Origin: Nemertoderma westbladi
Taxonomy: Eukaryota; Xenacoelomorpha; Nemertodermatida; Nemertodermatidae
Length of the DNA: 64,000 nt
Assembly: GCA_032718475.1 (NCBI GenBank)
Contig: JAUCBJ010002522.1
Location: forward strand, 1-64,000
Direction: 5' to 3'
A program made the translations under genes and the position numbers. This document shows positions 44,528 through 55,900 of the stretch, in pieces (the stretch's first letter is position 1; each line of letters starts with the position of its first letter). Below the pieces are notes generated by a model that was not told the DNA's origin, did no database searches, and was given only the letters and a program-made list of their open reading frames with translations.

Positions 44528-45083
44528 TTAGGAGTTTACAAATAGATTTCCACGTACCTGTACACCGTAGTAAGGACAGCGGTAGAATTCCATTGTCTTT
44601 ATATGTGAACATTGAGGGTAGTACCCTTATGTGTCACATAGGAGCGGGATTTGTAGGTATAAGAAATGGAATTCTACTTGGAACTCACAATATTGAGACA
44701 TTTTCGAAATTTTAGACAATCCATTTGGATTTGAAAAATTTTTAAAATTTTCTCCAGTAAATAGATTTCAGGGTACAGTCGGGTGGAACTTAAAATTAGA
44801 GAAACAAGAGAGGAAGACTTGCGAGCCTTTCTTAAAATTTTTAATTAAATTTTACACGGTCTTGTTTCAATAAGTTACGTCAATAAATAGACTCCCCTAT
44901 ATTTATTACTAATTCTTGATTGCTTATTTTCTGATAATAGTTTGGGATCAAAAAGTGAGTATTTTAGACTCACAGCCAGTTTAGCCCAAATTCGTTTTTT
45001 ATTTCGGCAAAAAATTTTAGATAAGAAGCAGCGTGTCATTAAAGAAACCTTAGACCTTAGGCTATGGGTAGGAGGTTAGAGCG
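44528..45083 (+). other. Structured spacer between pol and ORF3 of element B
   Basis: Non-coding. It contains the hairpin at 44582-44677 and, at 44813-44831, GAAGACTTGCGAGCCTTTC, a copy of a motif also present at 42297 in pol. Confidence 0.65.
44582..44677 (+). promoter_or_regulatory. 13-bp-stem hairpin with GGAGCGG in its loop
   Basis: GTAGAATTCCATT (44582-44594) pairs perfectly with AATGGAATTCTAC (44665-44677). The loop holds GGGTAGTACCC and GGAGCGG (44641-44647). Element A has a hairpin with the same 7-mer in the matching pol-ORF3 spacer. Confidence 0.6.
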
Positions 45084-45977
45084 TTGTCGAAGCCCAAAAG
45101 GCAGACGAAACTCTCACGTCTCCTCACAACTAACCACAAACTCTGTTGTATTCCCTCTAGTAGTAATGATTATGTAACTACACCTCTAATTATGGAGAAA
45201 GGGATACAAGGAGAGCCGAGATGGGGATATGATATCTGTATGAAGCGGCAGCTTCATTCGAACGATTTGGAGCAAAGACTACACTATATTTGGTATAAAG
45301 GAATTATCAGAAAGTACAGCGAAGCTCGCAAAGACAGTAATGCCTTTACTCGAGCAGGATTTAGCATATTTCGAGACGTGTATCTTCGCTGTGCGGGATC
45401 TCTTATCGAAAGACCATCTATGTTTACATTGTTACCCTATGAAGGAGAACGTATTGTGGAAATTACGGATGAATCACGGCAGACGCGCGCGCCTATCGGT
45501 CACCTTGGTGATGAATTCGAAGTAACTACTACGATCGCCGACGATCCTTTAGAGGAACTTCTTGAGATAGAAAGGAACCTCCCGAAGAAATCTCAGACGG
45601 AGATTCGACAACTTGAAGCAACAGATGCTATAGTTTGCATACAACCTTCAGAAACCTACCAACCCATAGACCCAGATGATTACGATTATAGTATGGGAGG
45701 AAGCGCTCGACCGATTGGAGATCTTATATACGAACGAGTGTGGTACCCTGCTAATACGATGTGTAGTAAATGTGGCGTCGCTGGACATCATATGGCAAAG
45801 TGCAGTGGAAAACACATTACTACGACTCAGCTAATCTGTGGATGGTGTGGGGATCAAGGGTCTCATACCTTTTATACTTGCTGGAGATTTATGGCTCAAT
45901 GTACTTACTGCAATATAAAGGGACATCGAGCATCTGAATGCCAACTGAGAGACATCCTTATGAACACGAATCTGTAA
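45084..45977 (+). CDS. Element B ORF3, triple zinc-knuckle accessory protein
   Basis: Up to 297 residues; the frame opens after a TAG at 45069 and has no ATG until codon 37 (45192), so the start is a guess and a spliced or leaky start is possible. The body is acidic. The C-terminal quarter has three CCHC-type knuckles: CSKCGVAGHHMAKC, CGWCGDQGSHTFYTC (one residue longer spacing) and CTYCNIKGHRASEC. This is the pattern of nucleic-acid-binding knuckles, so an RNA chaperone or packaging role is inferred. It is not an envelope protein: no signal peptide or membrane segment. No similar separate ORF after pol is standard for BEL/Pao. Confidence 0.65.
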   Translation: MSKPKRQTKLSRLLTTNHKLCCIPSSSNDYVTTPLIMEKGIQGEPRWGYDICMKRQLHSNDLEQRLHYIWYKGIIRKYSEARKDSNAFTRAGFSIFRDVYLRCAGSLIERPSMFTLLPYEGERIVEITDESRQTRAPIGHLGDEFEVTTTIADDPLEELLEIERNLPKKSQTEIRQLEATDAIVCIQPSETYQPIDPDDYDYSMGGSARPIGDLIYERVWYPANTMCSKCGVAGHHMAKCSGKHITTTQLICGWCGDQGSHTFYTCWRFMAQCTYCNIKGHRASECQLRDILMNTNL

Positions 45978-46891
45978 AACTCGTGAGGAAGTTATTTGAT
46001 GAGTGGGAAGATTTGGCCGACGAACATGTATCGGCACAAAGAAGACGGTTTCCGATGAGAGCGCATCTCGGATTTTGGGCGGTAAATCCTCAAACGATGA
46101 TGTCGGAAGGATATATCTCCGCTATGCCCCAATATGACGAACTTATCGAGGTTGTCGATATTTTGCCCCACGACAGCGGATTCCGAGTGGTGCGCGAGTA
46201 TCTACTACAGATTCACCCGGATAACAAAAACACGTGGAATTTTCAGAAAGTCGTTAATCGGATTACGTATGGTGAATTCGATCGTTTCCGAACTGAAAAG
46301 CGGAACAAGGGAGCTTGGTTAACCGTCGCATGGGCGTACCGAGCCGCGTTTTACCACAAACGTATACGAGCGAGCGTATTCGAGGAAGAGGAGGTCCTAG
46401 AGGCGACGAATATATCAGCCACTCCGGTTGCGCCGTCTGCACGTCACCCTCGGGAGGACGGGCAGGGTAGGATCATACGGGTCCAGAAAGTGGGCCAACA
46501 ATTAAAGAAAATTATTAATGTAGAAGAACGCAAGGGAGTTGAGCCGACCATTCGAGTTACTCGGGATACGGTATCACTTCCAAGAGAACCAGTAGGAGGA
46601 TCGGGACATACACCAGCTGATCAACAGGGGGCGCAAGCTACTCTTGGGTCTGCGTCGTCCACTTCTCGCGCGTTCCCAGACGTTCTACCAACTGTAGTGA
46701 CGACTGATCGGTCACGAGGAATTGGTCGAGGTTTTGGGATGCTAAATAGACGAATTTGCGAGGAAATAGTCGCACCGTCTCTCAACGTCCCAAGTAAACC
46801 AGTGACTCGCCCCATTAGTCCCATATCGCGAGTAAAGTCACCTGTGCGCAGTTTTCGAGGACGCGGCAGGGCTCGATCTACTAAGCGATAA
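45938..46891 (+). CDS. Element B ORF4, basic-tailed accessory protein
   Basis: 317 residues from an ATG that overlaps the end of ORF3 by 40 bases in another frame. A TGA directly precedes the ATG, so it is made by re-initiation, leaky scanning or its own mRNA, not by a -1 frameshift. Residues about 20-150 look globular (RFPMRAHLGFWAVNPQ, then WNFQKVVNRITYGEFDRF); residues 150-300 are polar and low-complexity; the C-terminus is strongly basic (SFRGRGRARSTKR). No known domain is recognised. The RFP...AxNxQ block is shared with ORF3 of element A. Confidence 0.65.
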   Translation: MPTERHPYEHESVKLVRKLFDEWEDLADEHVSAQRRRFPMRAHLGFWAVNPQTMMSEGYISAMPQYDELIEVVDILPHDSGFRVVREYLLQIHPDNKNTWNFQKVVNRITYGEFDRFRTEKRNKGAWLTVAWAYRAAFYHKRIRASVFEEEEVLEATNISATPVAPSARHPREDGQGRIIRVQKVGQQLKKIINVEERKGVEPTIRVTRDTVSLPREPVGGSGHTPADQQGAQATLGSASSTSRAFPDVLPTVVTTDRSRGIGRGFGMLNRRICEEIVAPSLNVPSKPVTRPISPISRVKSPVRSFRGRGRARSTKR

Positions 46892-47680
46892 AAGGGAGGG
46901 CAAGGGTGGACGGAGGACTCGTGAGCCTTTCTTGTGAATTTGTGATTTATTTGAATTATATATTTTATATTTAATTAGTAAGTCTTGTATTCTGGAAAAA
47001 ACTCATATTTAGCAAGATTTATATTTAGTAAGATTTATATTTAGTAAGATTTATATTTAGTAAGAATTTATATTTAGTAAAGATTTATATTTAGTAAGAA
47101 TTTATATTTAGTAAAGAATTATATTTTGTAAGAATTTATATTTTATATTTGTGATTATTCCGAACTTATGCAATTTATATTATTCCGAACTTATGAAATT
47201 TAGAAGGTTTATATTTAGAAGGAACTTATATTTGAAAGATTTATATTTAGTAAGAATTTATATTTTATATTTGTGATTATTCCGAACTTATGCAATTTAT
47301 ATTATTCCGAACTTATGCAATTTATATTGTTCCGAATACTATGCAATTTATATCTTGTAAGCAGTATTTGTATTTACAGTGAAATAGAAATTTTCATTTA
47401 TTTGTATTTGTAATTGTTTGAATTTATGCAATATTGAAATGCAATAGATTTATATTGGTGAATTTAATTTAGATTTATATTGTACTTACTTAGTAAAGCC
47501 TTAAATACGTAAAGTTTGAATTTGTAATTAATTTTGTATCGAATCATTACGTAGAAAGGAAGTATTGTTTGAAACTTAATTGTAAATATGTAAGTACGCC
47601 CTAAGTATTCTATAGTTTGATTGATTATTGGTGAAAACCGTATATTTTATGCACGATAATATCCTGTTTTCATGGAGCGG
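46892..47680 (+). repeat. AT-rich minisatellite between ORF4 and 3' LTR of element B
   Basis: Many imperfect units of TTTATATTTAGTAAGA between about 46970 and 47300, with interspersed ATTATTCCGAACTTATG units. It begins with a copy of the dispersed motif (GGACTCGTGAGCCTTTC near 46914) and ends with CATGGAGCGG, the probable plus-strand primer, at 47671-47680. Confidence 0.75.
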
Positions 47681-49596
47681 TATAGAATTATATTCCCTAA
47701 ATGCCGTGGATTTTCAAAATTTTATTTTATTCGGATTAACTTTGTAAAGATTGCTTTGAGTTCTCACTCGTATTGGTTCTATCTATTGTGCATCTATCGG
47801 TCAAGTGGTTCAGTAGCTCAGTTGGTAGAGCGTTGGAAATTATATGTGTAGTAGGTATCGAGTTCGAATCCTAGTAAGTGCGAATTATTTTTTGTGCAGA
47901 ATTTCAACTCATTTAAATTAACCGCTACAAATTAATTGCATTTGTCTGTACCAATAAGGCTGTAGTTATTTGATTGTAACCAATGTCGTGCAAGTTATAT
48001 ATTAGCTGGACCAATAAGCTATCTTTAAAACCTTGTTAGAACCCATAGAACAATCGAGAATTTTCTCGATTGATTGCAGCACAAATTTAGTATATAAAGG
48101 TGCGATTCGTTCATTAGTTATCTCAATCTTATATCTCAATCTTTCTCAGATTATCTTATCAATATTCTGTCGTGCTTAGTTTATTCTCAGATTACATTGT
48201 ATTATAATTGTGTCTTCTGTAATAAAGTCAGAATATTCTCTCAGCTTTTCTGTTTTACTATGAATTCACTACGGTGAACAAACTCAGGGACAGGATGGCC
48301 GGCTAGAGATCGGGCCGCAGCAATGAACGGGAACATCACGGGAATGTAGACGAGAGACAACCCGCAATACCATTTAGAGTTATTCGCCCATCGCCTGAAA
48401 GGTTAGACAGCGTTCGATCCTTGCTACCTAAGTATAAGACCAAAAGATCAAAGGTAGACGTAGTGACACGCTGCAAGCCTAAAATTACATCATAGGGACT
48501 GTACTGTCTTGATTCAGGAAAACCCACAGTAGACCTTCACATTCCTACGGGGGAGGGAGAGAGAGCAGATACTAGTACGCAGATAGGACGTAGGCACACC
48601 GGTACAAGGCATACACATTGGTTAGGGTGCAGCAAACTGTACGCTTAACTCTTGCTAAGTACAGGTGTGTGTGCGACTATTTGCAGTACGACAGTGTCCA
48701 TTACATCAGAACTTGTAGGCTAGGGGGGTTGCTGTGTTTTCACCTGAATTGGGATTGTACCGTTCAGGCGGTAGGGCAGTTTACGCTAGGCGCAAATAAA
48801 TTGAGGCTATTAGGGATACTAACATCTACCGTGTCCCCGCCAACGCCCTGATAGGAAGTTACCTGGACTACCTGGGTGACTAAAATTCTAGATAGGAGCC
48901 AGGATAGCTATTAGTACCTGTACGCCTACAGTAGTAAACTAACACATCTCTTCTTAGTATCAGGGACCTGGTACCTAAAATTGCCGAATTCTGGGCGTAG
49001 TATTAACCTTATGCCTGAATTTGAGTCCTGGAAATACGCAAGAGGGGAAGGAACCTTATCATTCGTGAGTATTGGACCTACAAGTTACAAAATTAGAATA
49101 TTCGTAAAATGCACACCGTACCCAGTAATTATATATGTGAAGGAGCAAAACTGTTTTTGACCATTCAGAATTAACACACGCGCGTTAGAAATTATTTACA
49201 CCTCGAAATATATAAAATTAACTTTGTCCGTACTGTGCTTTGCCCGCTAGTTAGACATCTCCAAATATCTGCCTCTGTACCTAGCTAGCGTCCCTTTGCC
49301 CAACCATATAAATCACACCGCGGCAAAGTATACGAGCCTCTTAGTCCGTCAGTGAGTCAGCCTGATTTTAGGATTCGCTGCGCGGGATTTGTTTTATCGA
49401 AGTTTGTCTGCTCGTAGACTGTTTTCTGCCTCACCGGTTATAAGAGATCGATACTGCAATATATTCGCTTACTTAGAGTTTACTGTTTTGGTGAGAAGGT
49501 CGGATTTATGATTTGATTTACAAACTTTACAGTAGGATATTGCAGGTATTGTTACCGTCTTTTCGCATAGTAGGAATAGGCGTATCTCTTCAAATA
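47681..49596 (+). repeat. 3' LTR of element B
   Basis: 1916 bp. It matches 31899-33815 except for one missing base (GGAGCAAAAC here against GGATGCAAAAC) and a mismatch three bases from the end. Confidence 0.9.
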
Positions 49597-49601
49597 CACA
49601 C
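49597..49601. repeat. Right target-site duplication of BEL element B
   Basis: CACAC, matching 31894-31898. Confidence 0.75.
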
Positions 49602-49635
49602 AATGGGTCATCAGTGTGGTCCAACTGTCACCGAG
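49602..49635. mobile_element. Inverted-repeat (MITE-like) element, right end
   Basis: AATGGGTCATCAG then TGTGGTCCAACTGTCACCGAG: the inverted counterpart of 31647-31680, with a short indel in the inner part. Confidence 0.6.
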
Positions 49636-49787
49636 AGGAGCAAAGGGTGTCATAAGTGACACCGCGGCTCTTTTATTTATTAATACCTATTTATTTATAT
49701 TTAATTTAATTAATTATTTGTATTTTATTTTACTTTATACATTGATTTCTTAGCCATACTTAGCCATAGGGTATACAGCTCCCTTAA
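49636..49787. other. Short AT-rich junction before the RT gene
   Basis: Contains GGGTGTCATAAGTGACACC, similar to palindromes in the left part of the split MITE, then T/A-rich DNA. The RT frame opens after the TAA at 49785-49787. Confidence 0.4.
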
Positions 49788-52700
49788 TGTCAAAACTCGA
49801 TAACAGCAACACAGATTTATGTTGGAGATTCAGGACATGGTACAGATGTTACGCTGGTTCCGATTGATGTGAGTGTGTCTGACAACGAGGCAACTATCGT
49901 TTTGTCATCACCGAACGTGATAACTGATGTTGGGGACCAAAAGATGCGCGAAGCCTTTGGTAGTCCAATGCTTCGTTCTACAGGCGACCCTGGAGTAAAT
50001 GTTGAGTGGGGATTACGTTATTCTCGATTGGTGACACTGAGGTCTCGTCGTTACGATGTACCGGGAGGGAGTTTGGGACGAAAGATGGTGTCTCAATTGG
50101 CGGAGGAATTGGAGGAACTTGTTAAAGGTGACTGCCCATCAGAAAAACCCTTGATTCTCCTCGCGGTAGCATTACAAAGAGATCATGATGTACGAATGTC
50201 CAGTGAAGTTCGGCAGCTTATAAATCGTAGGCTTGACCTGTGGTGTGATGGCAAATATGATGAGCTTGTGGATGAGGCAGTTAGGTGTGACCGTCGTTTT
50301 CCAGCTGGAGGGAGCCGCAAAGATGACACGGAGCATGCACAGCAGGTATTTAGCCGTTTAGTTTTACAGGGCAAGATCCGTGCTGCGGTACGTTTTATTA
50401 CAGAGCGGTCATCAGCGGGAATCCTGGACCCTAGCAGCCAAGCGGGAAATCAGGACCCAGGAGTAACGGTGATGGATGTTCTAGTGGAGAAGCACCCCAC
50501 AGAGAGAGTGGTAGTTAAAGAGGCTTTCATGGAAGGTGATTTGCCGGTACTGTCTGAGGTGGACATTACAGCAATAACGGTTGAGAGGGTTGCGCATCAG
50601 ATATCTGGTGGGGCAGGACCAATAGGTGGGGATTCGACTTGCTGGAGCAGTCTTCTACTGAAGTTTGGTGGAAGTAGCCGTCGACTTAGACAGGCAGTCG
50701 CTTCTTTGACGGGTCTAGTAGCAAACACTGTTGTTCAATGGGAACGGATACGTGGGCTGAGGGGGTGTCGGCTGATTGCACTTAACAGTGGAGGAAAGGT
50801 AAGGCCTATTGGGATCGGTGAGACACTGGCGCGCATTATGGCGAAGTGTATGGCTTCAGCAACCCACTGTGACTTAACGGAATTGGCAGGGGTTGAACAG
50901 ATGGGGGCAGGTCTTAAGGCTGGAATCGAGGGCGCTATCCATGCTTTGGATGAAGTGTTTGCCAGTGGTGATGCTGAATGTGTAATGCTTGTTGATGCAG
51001 CCAATGCTTTTAATAACCTTGACAGAGCGCCTGCCCTTTGGCATGTTAGGCTATTGTGGCCTAGATGCTCTCGGTACCTCTACAACTGTTATAGGGGGTG
51101 GGGTATTCAGCTTTGTATCTGCACGGAAACAAACAGCCAATACTTAGTCAGGTAGGCCCAACCCAGGGAGACCCATTGGCAATGCGTATGGTGCGAGCAC
51201 AATTCCATTAATACGGTCCCTAGAAAGTGTTGATGCCACAGGTCATCTTACTGACATGGATGAAACACTACAGCCAGAGGCAGAAGTCGGACCGGGAGAG
51301 ACGGGTCGACAATTTGACACTCCCACTTCTACATTTGATGCACCTGGCGAGATGTCTGAAGTGACGATGCAGCCTGAAGCAAGAGCGAGTGAGTTGCAGA
51401 GTTGGTATGCAGATGATTCGGCACGTCTAGGATCACTAGTTACAGTTGCGCGTTGGTTTAAGGAGCTTTGTTGTCAGGGACCAAGAGTGGGATATTTCCC
51501 TGAACCAAAGAAGACTGTGCTCGTTGTTCGGGATGGTCTTCATGATGCAGCCAAACAGCTGTTTGTCCCGCTGGGGTTGAAAGAAGAGAATATCGTGACT
51601 GGGTGGAGATTTCTGGGTGGATTTATTGGAGCACAAAGCGAACGAGATAACTTTTTGAATGAAAAGATCGAGCAATGGGTGCAACATATCGAGGTGTTGG
51701 CAGGGGCAGCAAAGACTTACCCACAAGAATCACTCACCGCCTTGACGAAGTCACTACAGGCAGAATGGGACTACACAATGAGAGTGATGGATGTCAGACC
51801 AGATAAGTATGAGCCATTACGATGCGCCTTAGCTGACAAGTTTTTACCAGCCTTGTTTGGAGTGGTTGTTCCGCAAGCTGATCTGGACCTGTTGTTTCAG
51901 CCCGTGTGTCATGGTGGAATTGGGTTACGTGATCCAGTATTCAGAGCTGCTAGTGCGTATCAAGCCTCGAGGGAAGGCACCGAGCTGGTGGTGAGAGCCT
52001 TGAAGGAAAAGACTCCCCTATCAGTGGAGGATCATAAAACGTTGCTACAGGGAACCATCCGTGAAACTAGGTTGAGGGAGGCAGTGCGGGCGAGCGAGGT
52101 TCAGACAGTTGTATTGGGGGCAATGGTGCCAGATCGAGCGCGATCAGTGAAGCGCCAGCTGGACTCGAAAACTGCTGGCTGGTTGAGCGTGACCCCATCG
52201 CTGCTTCATCAGACAGGCATTTCAGTGCAGACATTCCGCGACGCCCTGTGTCTGCGGTATGGTTATACTCCCCCGGAGTTGCCATCACACTGTGATGGCT
52301 GTGGTGCTATCTTCACCATAGACCACGCCCTGAATTGCAAAAAGGGCGGGCTGATATGTCGTCGACATGATGAAATGCGGGATGTGATCGGCGAGTTGTG
52401 TGGGTTGGCCTGGGGTACGAGTGCAGTCAAGCGGGAGGTAGTGCTACGAGAGGGCCAGTATCTTGGAGACGCGGGAGTCCGAACAGATTTGCTAGTCCGG
52501 GGCGTATGGGCACCACAGAGGGAGGCGTCGTTCGACGTATGCGTTACAAACGCTGACGCTCCCTCATATCGTGCCCGTACAACAGACAGTATCCTCTGCG
52601 AGAAGGAACGAGTCAAAAAGCAGCACCACTGTCGCATTAGCGAGCAGCTGCGCCTGACCTTCACCCCCCTAGCAATGACTTCGGATGGTGTGTGGGGCAG

Positions 52701-52911
52701 AGAGGCATCTCACTTTATCCATAACTTGGCGGCAAAGTTGTCAGAGAAGGACAGTTGGAACGAGAAACCCCCAGGATTCGTTCTCGGATGGGTTAGGGCC
52801 CGTCTGTCCATCGCGTTGGTTCGCGCTGTGGGTTTGTGCCTTAGAGGGGGGCGACGTTCGTGGCGGCTACTGGGGCTGGATGACGGCGCAGGTGCTTGGG
52901 TAGCAGACTGA
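49788..52911 (+). pseudogene. REL-type non-LTR retrotransposon RT/endonuclease, copy 2
   Basis: Open from 49788, without an ATG near the start; probably 5' truncated. The frame breaks in a G run near 51090 and again near 51185. N-terminal LLAVALQRDHDV...RRLDLW; then GGAGPIGGDS, LNSGGKVRPIGIGETLAR, catalytic LVDAANAFNNLDR, GPTQGDPLAM, a roughly 50-residue acidic insertion (about 51240-51400) and WYADDSARLGSL. The C-terminal half has a zinc finger CDGCGAIFTIDHALNC (CX2CX7HX3C, close to the CCHC finger of R2-type elements), then GGLICRRHDEMRD and RTDLLVRGVW...FDVCVTNADA, read as a PD-(D/E)XK restriction-like endonuclease. It would act by target-primed reverse transcription. It matches the fragment at 7293-8646. 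No SAP/Ulp1 part is present here. Confidence 0.75.
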
Positions 52912-55900
52912 AGAGTTTGGTTGGTGAACCCATGTCAACTCTGTTCATAAATCTTAAAGTTACCGGTAACAAAATTGTTCTATTTGTACTGAACTATATT
53001 TGTATAAAAGCACCAGTATAGTGAGTAATATAATGTGTAAAATACTACTTTTAATATTAAATTAATGTGTTCTTCTCTCGAATAATGTAGATTCACGTCA
53101 TAAAATGTATGTATGCCTTTGAATGTTGATAATATCTCAGGAAAATATTGGTGAAATTTAAAACGGTTTTCAGATTCGGAATCTACAGACGAAGGCGGTT
53201 CTAATGATATCTAGATTACATTCCACGGCTAGCTCATGACGTCACGAAATTACACATAATAATAATGGAAATGTCCTCTACAAATCATACTGCGAGTTCA
53301 TAATTACAATCGTCCTCCTCCCTTCCTACTCACCCCTCCCATCCCATCCATCCTACTCTTCCTTCCGTACACCTTTACCGAATTATGGAGTTCCTCTTAC
53401 CAAATTTTTGATGGGGTAGCTGAATGGGTATGATTATTGGTTTTTTTATACTCTGTTCTTCATATTAAATGATATTTGCATAGTCCGCTAATTAATATTA
53501 TTAGTAATAGTTTGACATCCCGATCAGCCATATTCTAGAATATTTTGTATATTTATGAATTGCTACATAATAGAATATTATATCCATCCACAATATCTAA
53601 GACTTGTGTCCTTGAGAAACCGAGCAGGCGGGCGCGGGAGGCGGTTCCCGAAGGTAGGCCTATGTGGTTTCCTGGCCTCATGATTTTATTCCTTCCGGAC
53701 CAGGAGTTGTACTTTAGTCCTAATTTGTTCGGAGAATGACACAACCCACACACTAAATTGTCATACAGTATGTCATGTACCTTACCTTAGATTATTCTTA
53801 GTTTGGTAATAATACTCTTGTATTTTATATTTCTACGATAAATGTCTTGGCACAACAACTAATATGTTACCGCCTTTCTAAGATCGATATGAGGTACAAC
53901 AGCAGATAGGACACTGATTTTTCTCATCAAATAAAAATATTTGGCAAAATAACAACCACATGTATTGTTCACAGCTTATGAGAACTCGGCTGGCACGGTT
54001 ATAGAATGGTATAATATGATATAATCTAGTAGGAATGTATGTTTCAGTCTATGTGTGGGTGTGCTACTGTAATACACAATGTTAAACTACCAATGTTGGC
54101 TAATGTAGCGGGATGTCCAATAATCAATTTCAATAATACTAATATCATACAGTGACAGTGTTTAATATAATAATAATTATTACAGAATCGTACAAGTTTA
54201 TCGTGATTAATTAATTAATTCATTTGATATTTTGACATAAAGTTCTGTCTATTTACAGTACATACTGTAAGCTAAAGTACTGTACTTTATATACACTAAA
54301 TAAGAAATATCGCAGTTATTATTTTACAACATTTTTGCATAATTTTGCAATTTTGGGATAAAACAACATAAATTGTTGAATAAAGTGTACTTATTTACAG
54401 TATTCTGATTCAAAAATAACTACAGTACAATAGAAGGTACCGTATCGCATGCATAGGATTACAGCAGAGCACTAACACTGTAGCAGTGCGCTGCGCTGTG
54501 CTGTTGTAATGCAATATGAACATACTGTAGGTATTGGAAGGGGGTTGGCTTATTTATCGTAGTTTAAGTTAATTAATTCTAAGGAATTGTGAAAGGAATG
54601 CAAAGAATGGAAAAGTTCAGGAATTTGGTATCTCTAATGCTGTACCCACCTTCGTAATCTTTAATCTTTATGTCTAAGAACGCATTCCACTCCCAGTGAT
54701 GCCATATGAAAGAATGTAGAATTTTAGCCCGTGCAATATTATAGGCTACAATAGAATTTTCGGTGATGTAAATATGGCCTGGCCAGTGATGTGCCATGAA
54801 CTTGTATGATTCATTGTCTTATTATTGGTAGCTATTGAATCGCGACTAGTGATTGGGTGATATAGGAAATTATCTTACTTACTTTCCTTCACCCTATAGC
54901 ACACTGGAACAGTTGGGTTAGTTGTTGTTGTTGCAGTTCTGCCCATTTCTGCCATTGCCTTGCAGCTGCCAGCAGCAGCAACCACTGTGACTGTGCCTGT
55001 GTGCTGTGTTAACGCCTATCAGCATAACGCACCGCTGTACCGGTGCAGCGCTGTACTTATGCAGTTGTGGTGTGGTCGGCTACTGTCTTGACATACAGAC
55101 ATACCTATATACTGATATACGTAGGCACCAGTCAGCCCACAGCCAGTAGTGCAGTACACAAAGTTGCCTAAAGCAGTAGGTAGGGCTCAATTTCTTAGTT
55201 GTACTGAAGCATGAAATACTGTTGCAAACCACCTTTAGCATTTGTCAGATAGTTACCGGTACATTGTCATACTGTCATTAGGCCAATCATAACCATTTAT
55301 TCTTGTAAAGATGGTTTGGTTTATTTTTTTGTTTATGGTTAGTTGGTCAGACCTCAACCATAATTAAAACTATCATGTAACCCATGCTGCCATGTAATGT
55401 CATTGTAACTGTCTGACTGTCATTCGCCATGTACAGTACAGATGTAATGACGAATGGTTGATGCCGCCACTACTGTAACCAGCGAGTTTCATACAGTATA
55501 AAAATACAATCTGACAATGGCCGTGTCCGTGTGGCTGTGTGGCGTGTGGGTAGGCCTAGCCCAAACTGCATATTCCCGTAGGTAGTCAGGTAGTAGTATC
55601 ATCTTCTTACATTTTATATCATTTTCAATTTTTTTTTCATTCTTTTTTCTTTTGGTTTATTTATCTTTTTTTTTCTATCATTATTGATATCACAAGTGTT
55701 GACCCGTACCGGGACCCACAAAATGTTCGACCCGGTCGTTTACTATATGGCATTATGGTGCAGTGGTCTGGTCTGGTGGTGTGGTAGTGCGGTAGTGGTA
55801 TGGTATATCAGTATATATAACAGTGTAAACTAGGCCAATCTGCCAATGCAGCTTTCCGGTAGGGCTGTAGTGTGGTATTGTTTATTTAGATCTCTTGAAA

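Larger units (their letters stand above)
31899..49596 (+). mobile_element. BEL/Pao LTR retrotransposon B (17.7 kb, apparently intact)
   Basis: Two LTRs of 1917 and 1916 bp, differing by one deleted base and one mismatch at the very end (my comparison), flanked by CACAC duplications. The ends are TATAG...(A/T)TA instead of TG...CA. The order is LTR, leader with three hairpins, gag ORF1, a 1.1-kb gap, a 2650-residue gag-pol, a structured spacer, ORF3, ORF4, AT-rich minisatellite, LTR. All catalytic motifs are present and no frame break is seen in the main polyprotein. Near-identical LTRs mean a very recent insertion. BEL/Pao elements are usually several kb long, so this one is unusually large. 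Confidence 0.9.

Noticed and set aside
45917-45937. AAAGGGA in the slippery heptamer pattern at the ORF3-ORF4 overlap of element B, suggesting a -1 frameshift
   Set aside because: The -1 frame meets a TGA at 45935-45937, directly before the ATG of ORF4, so a frameshift product would stop there.
45084-46891. Envelope gene in element B, as in errantivirus-like elements
   Set aside because: No signal peptide, membrane segment or cleavage motif; ORF3 has zinc knuckles instead.
46970-47340. CRISPR-like array from regularly repeated TTTATATTTAGTAAGA
   Set aside because: Units are directly adjacent AT-rich minisatellite repeats without unique spacers, in an animal genome.
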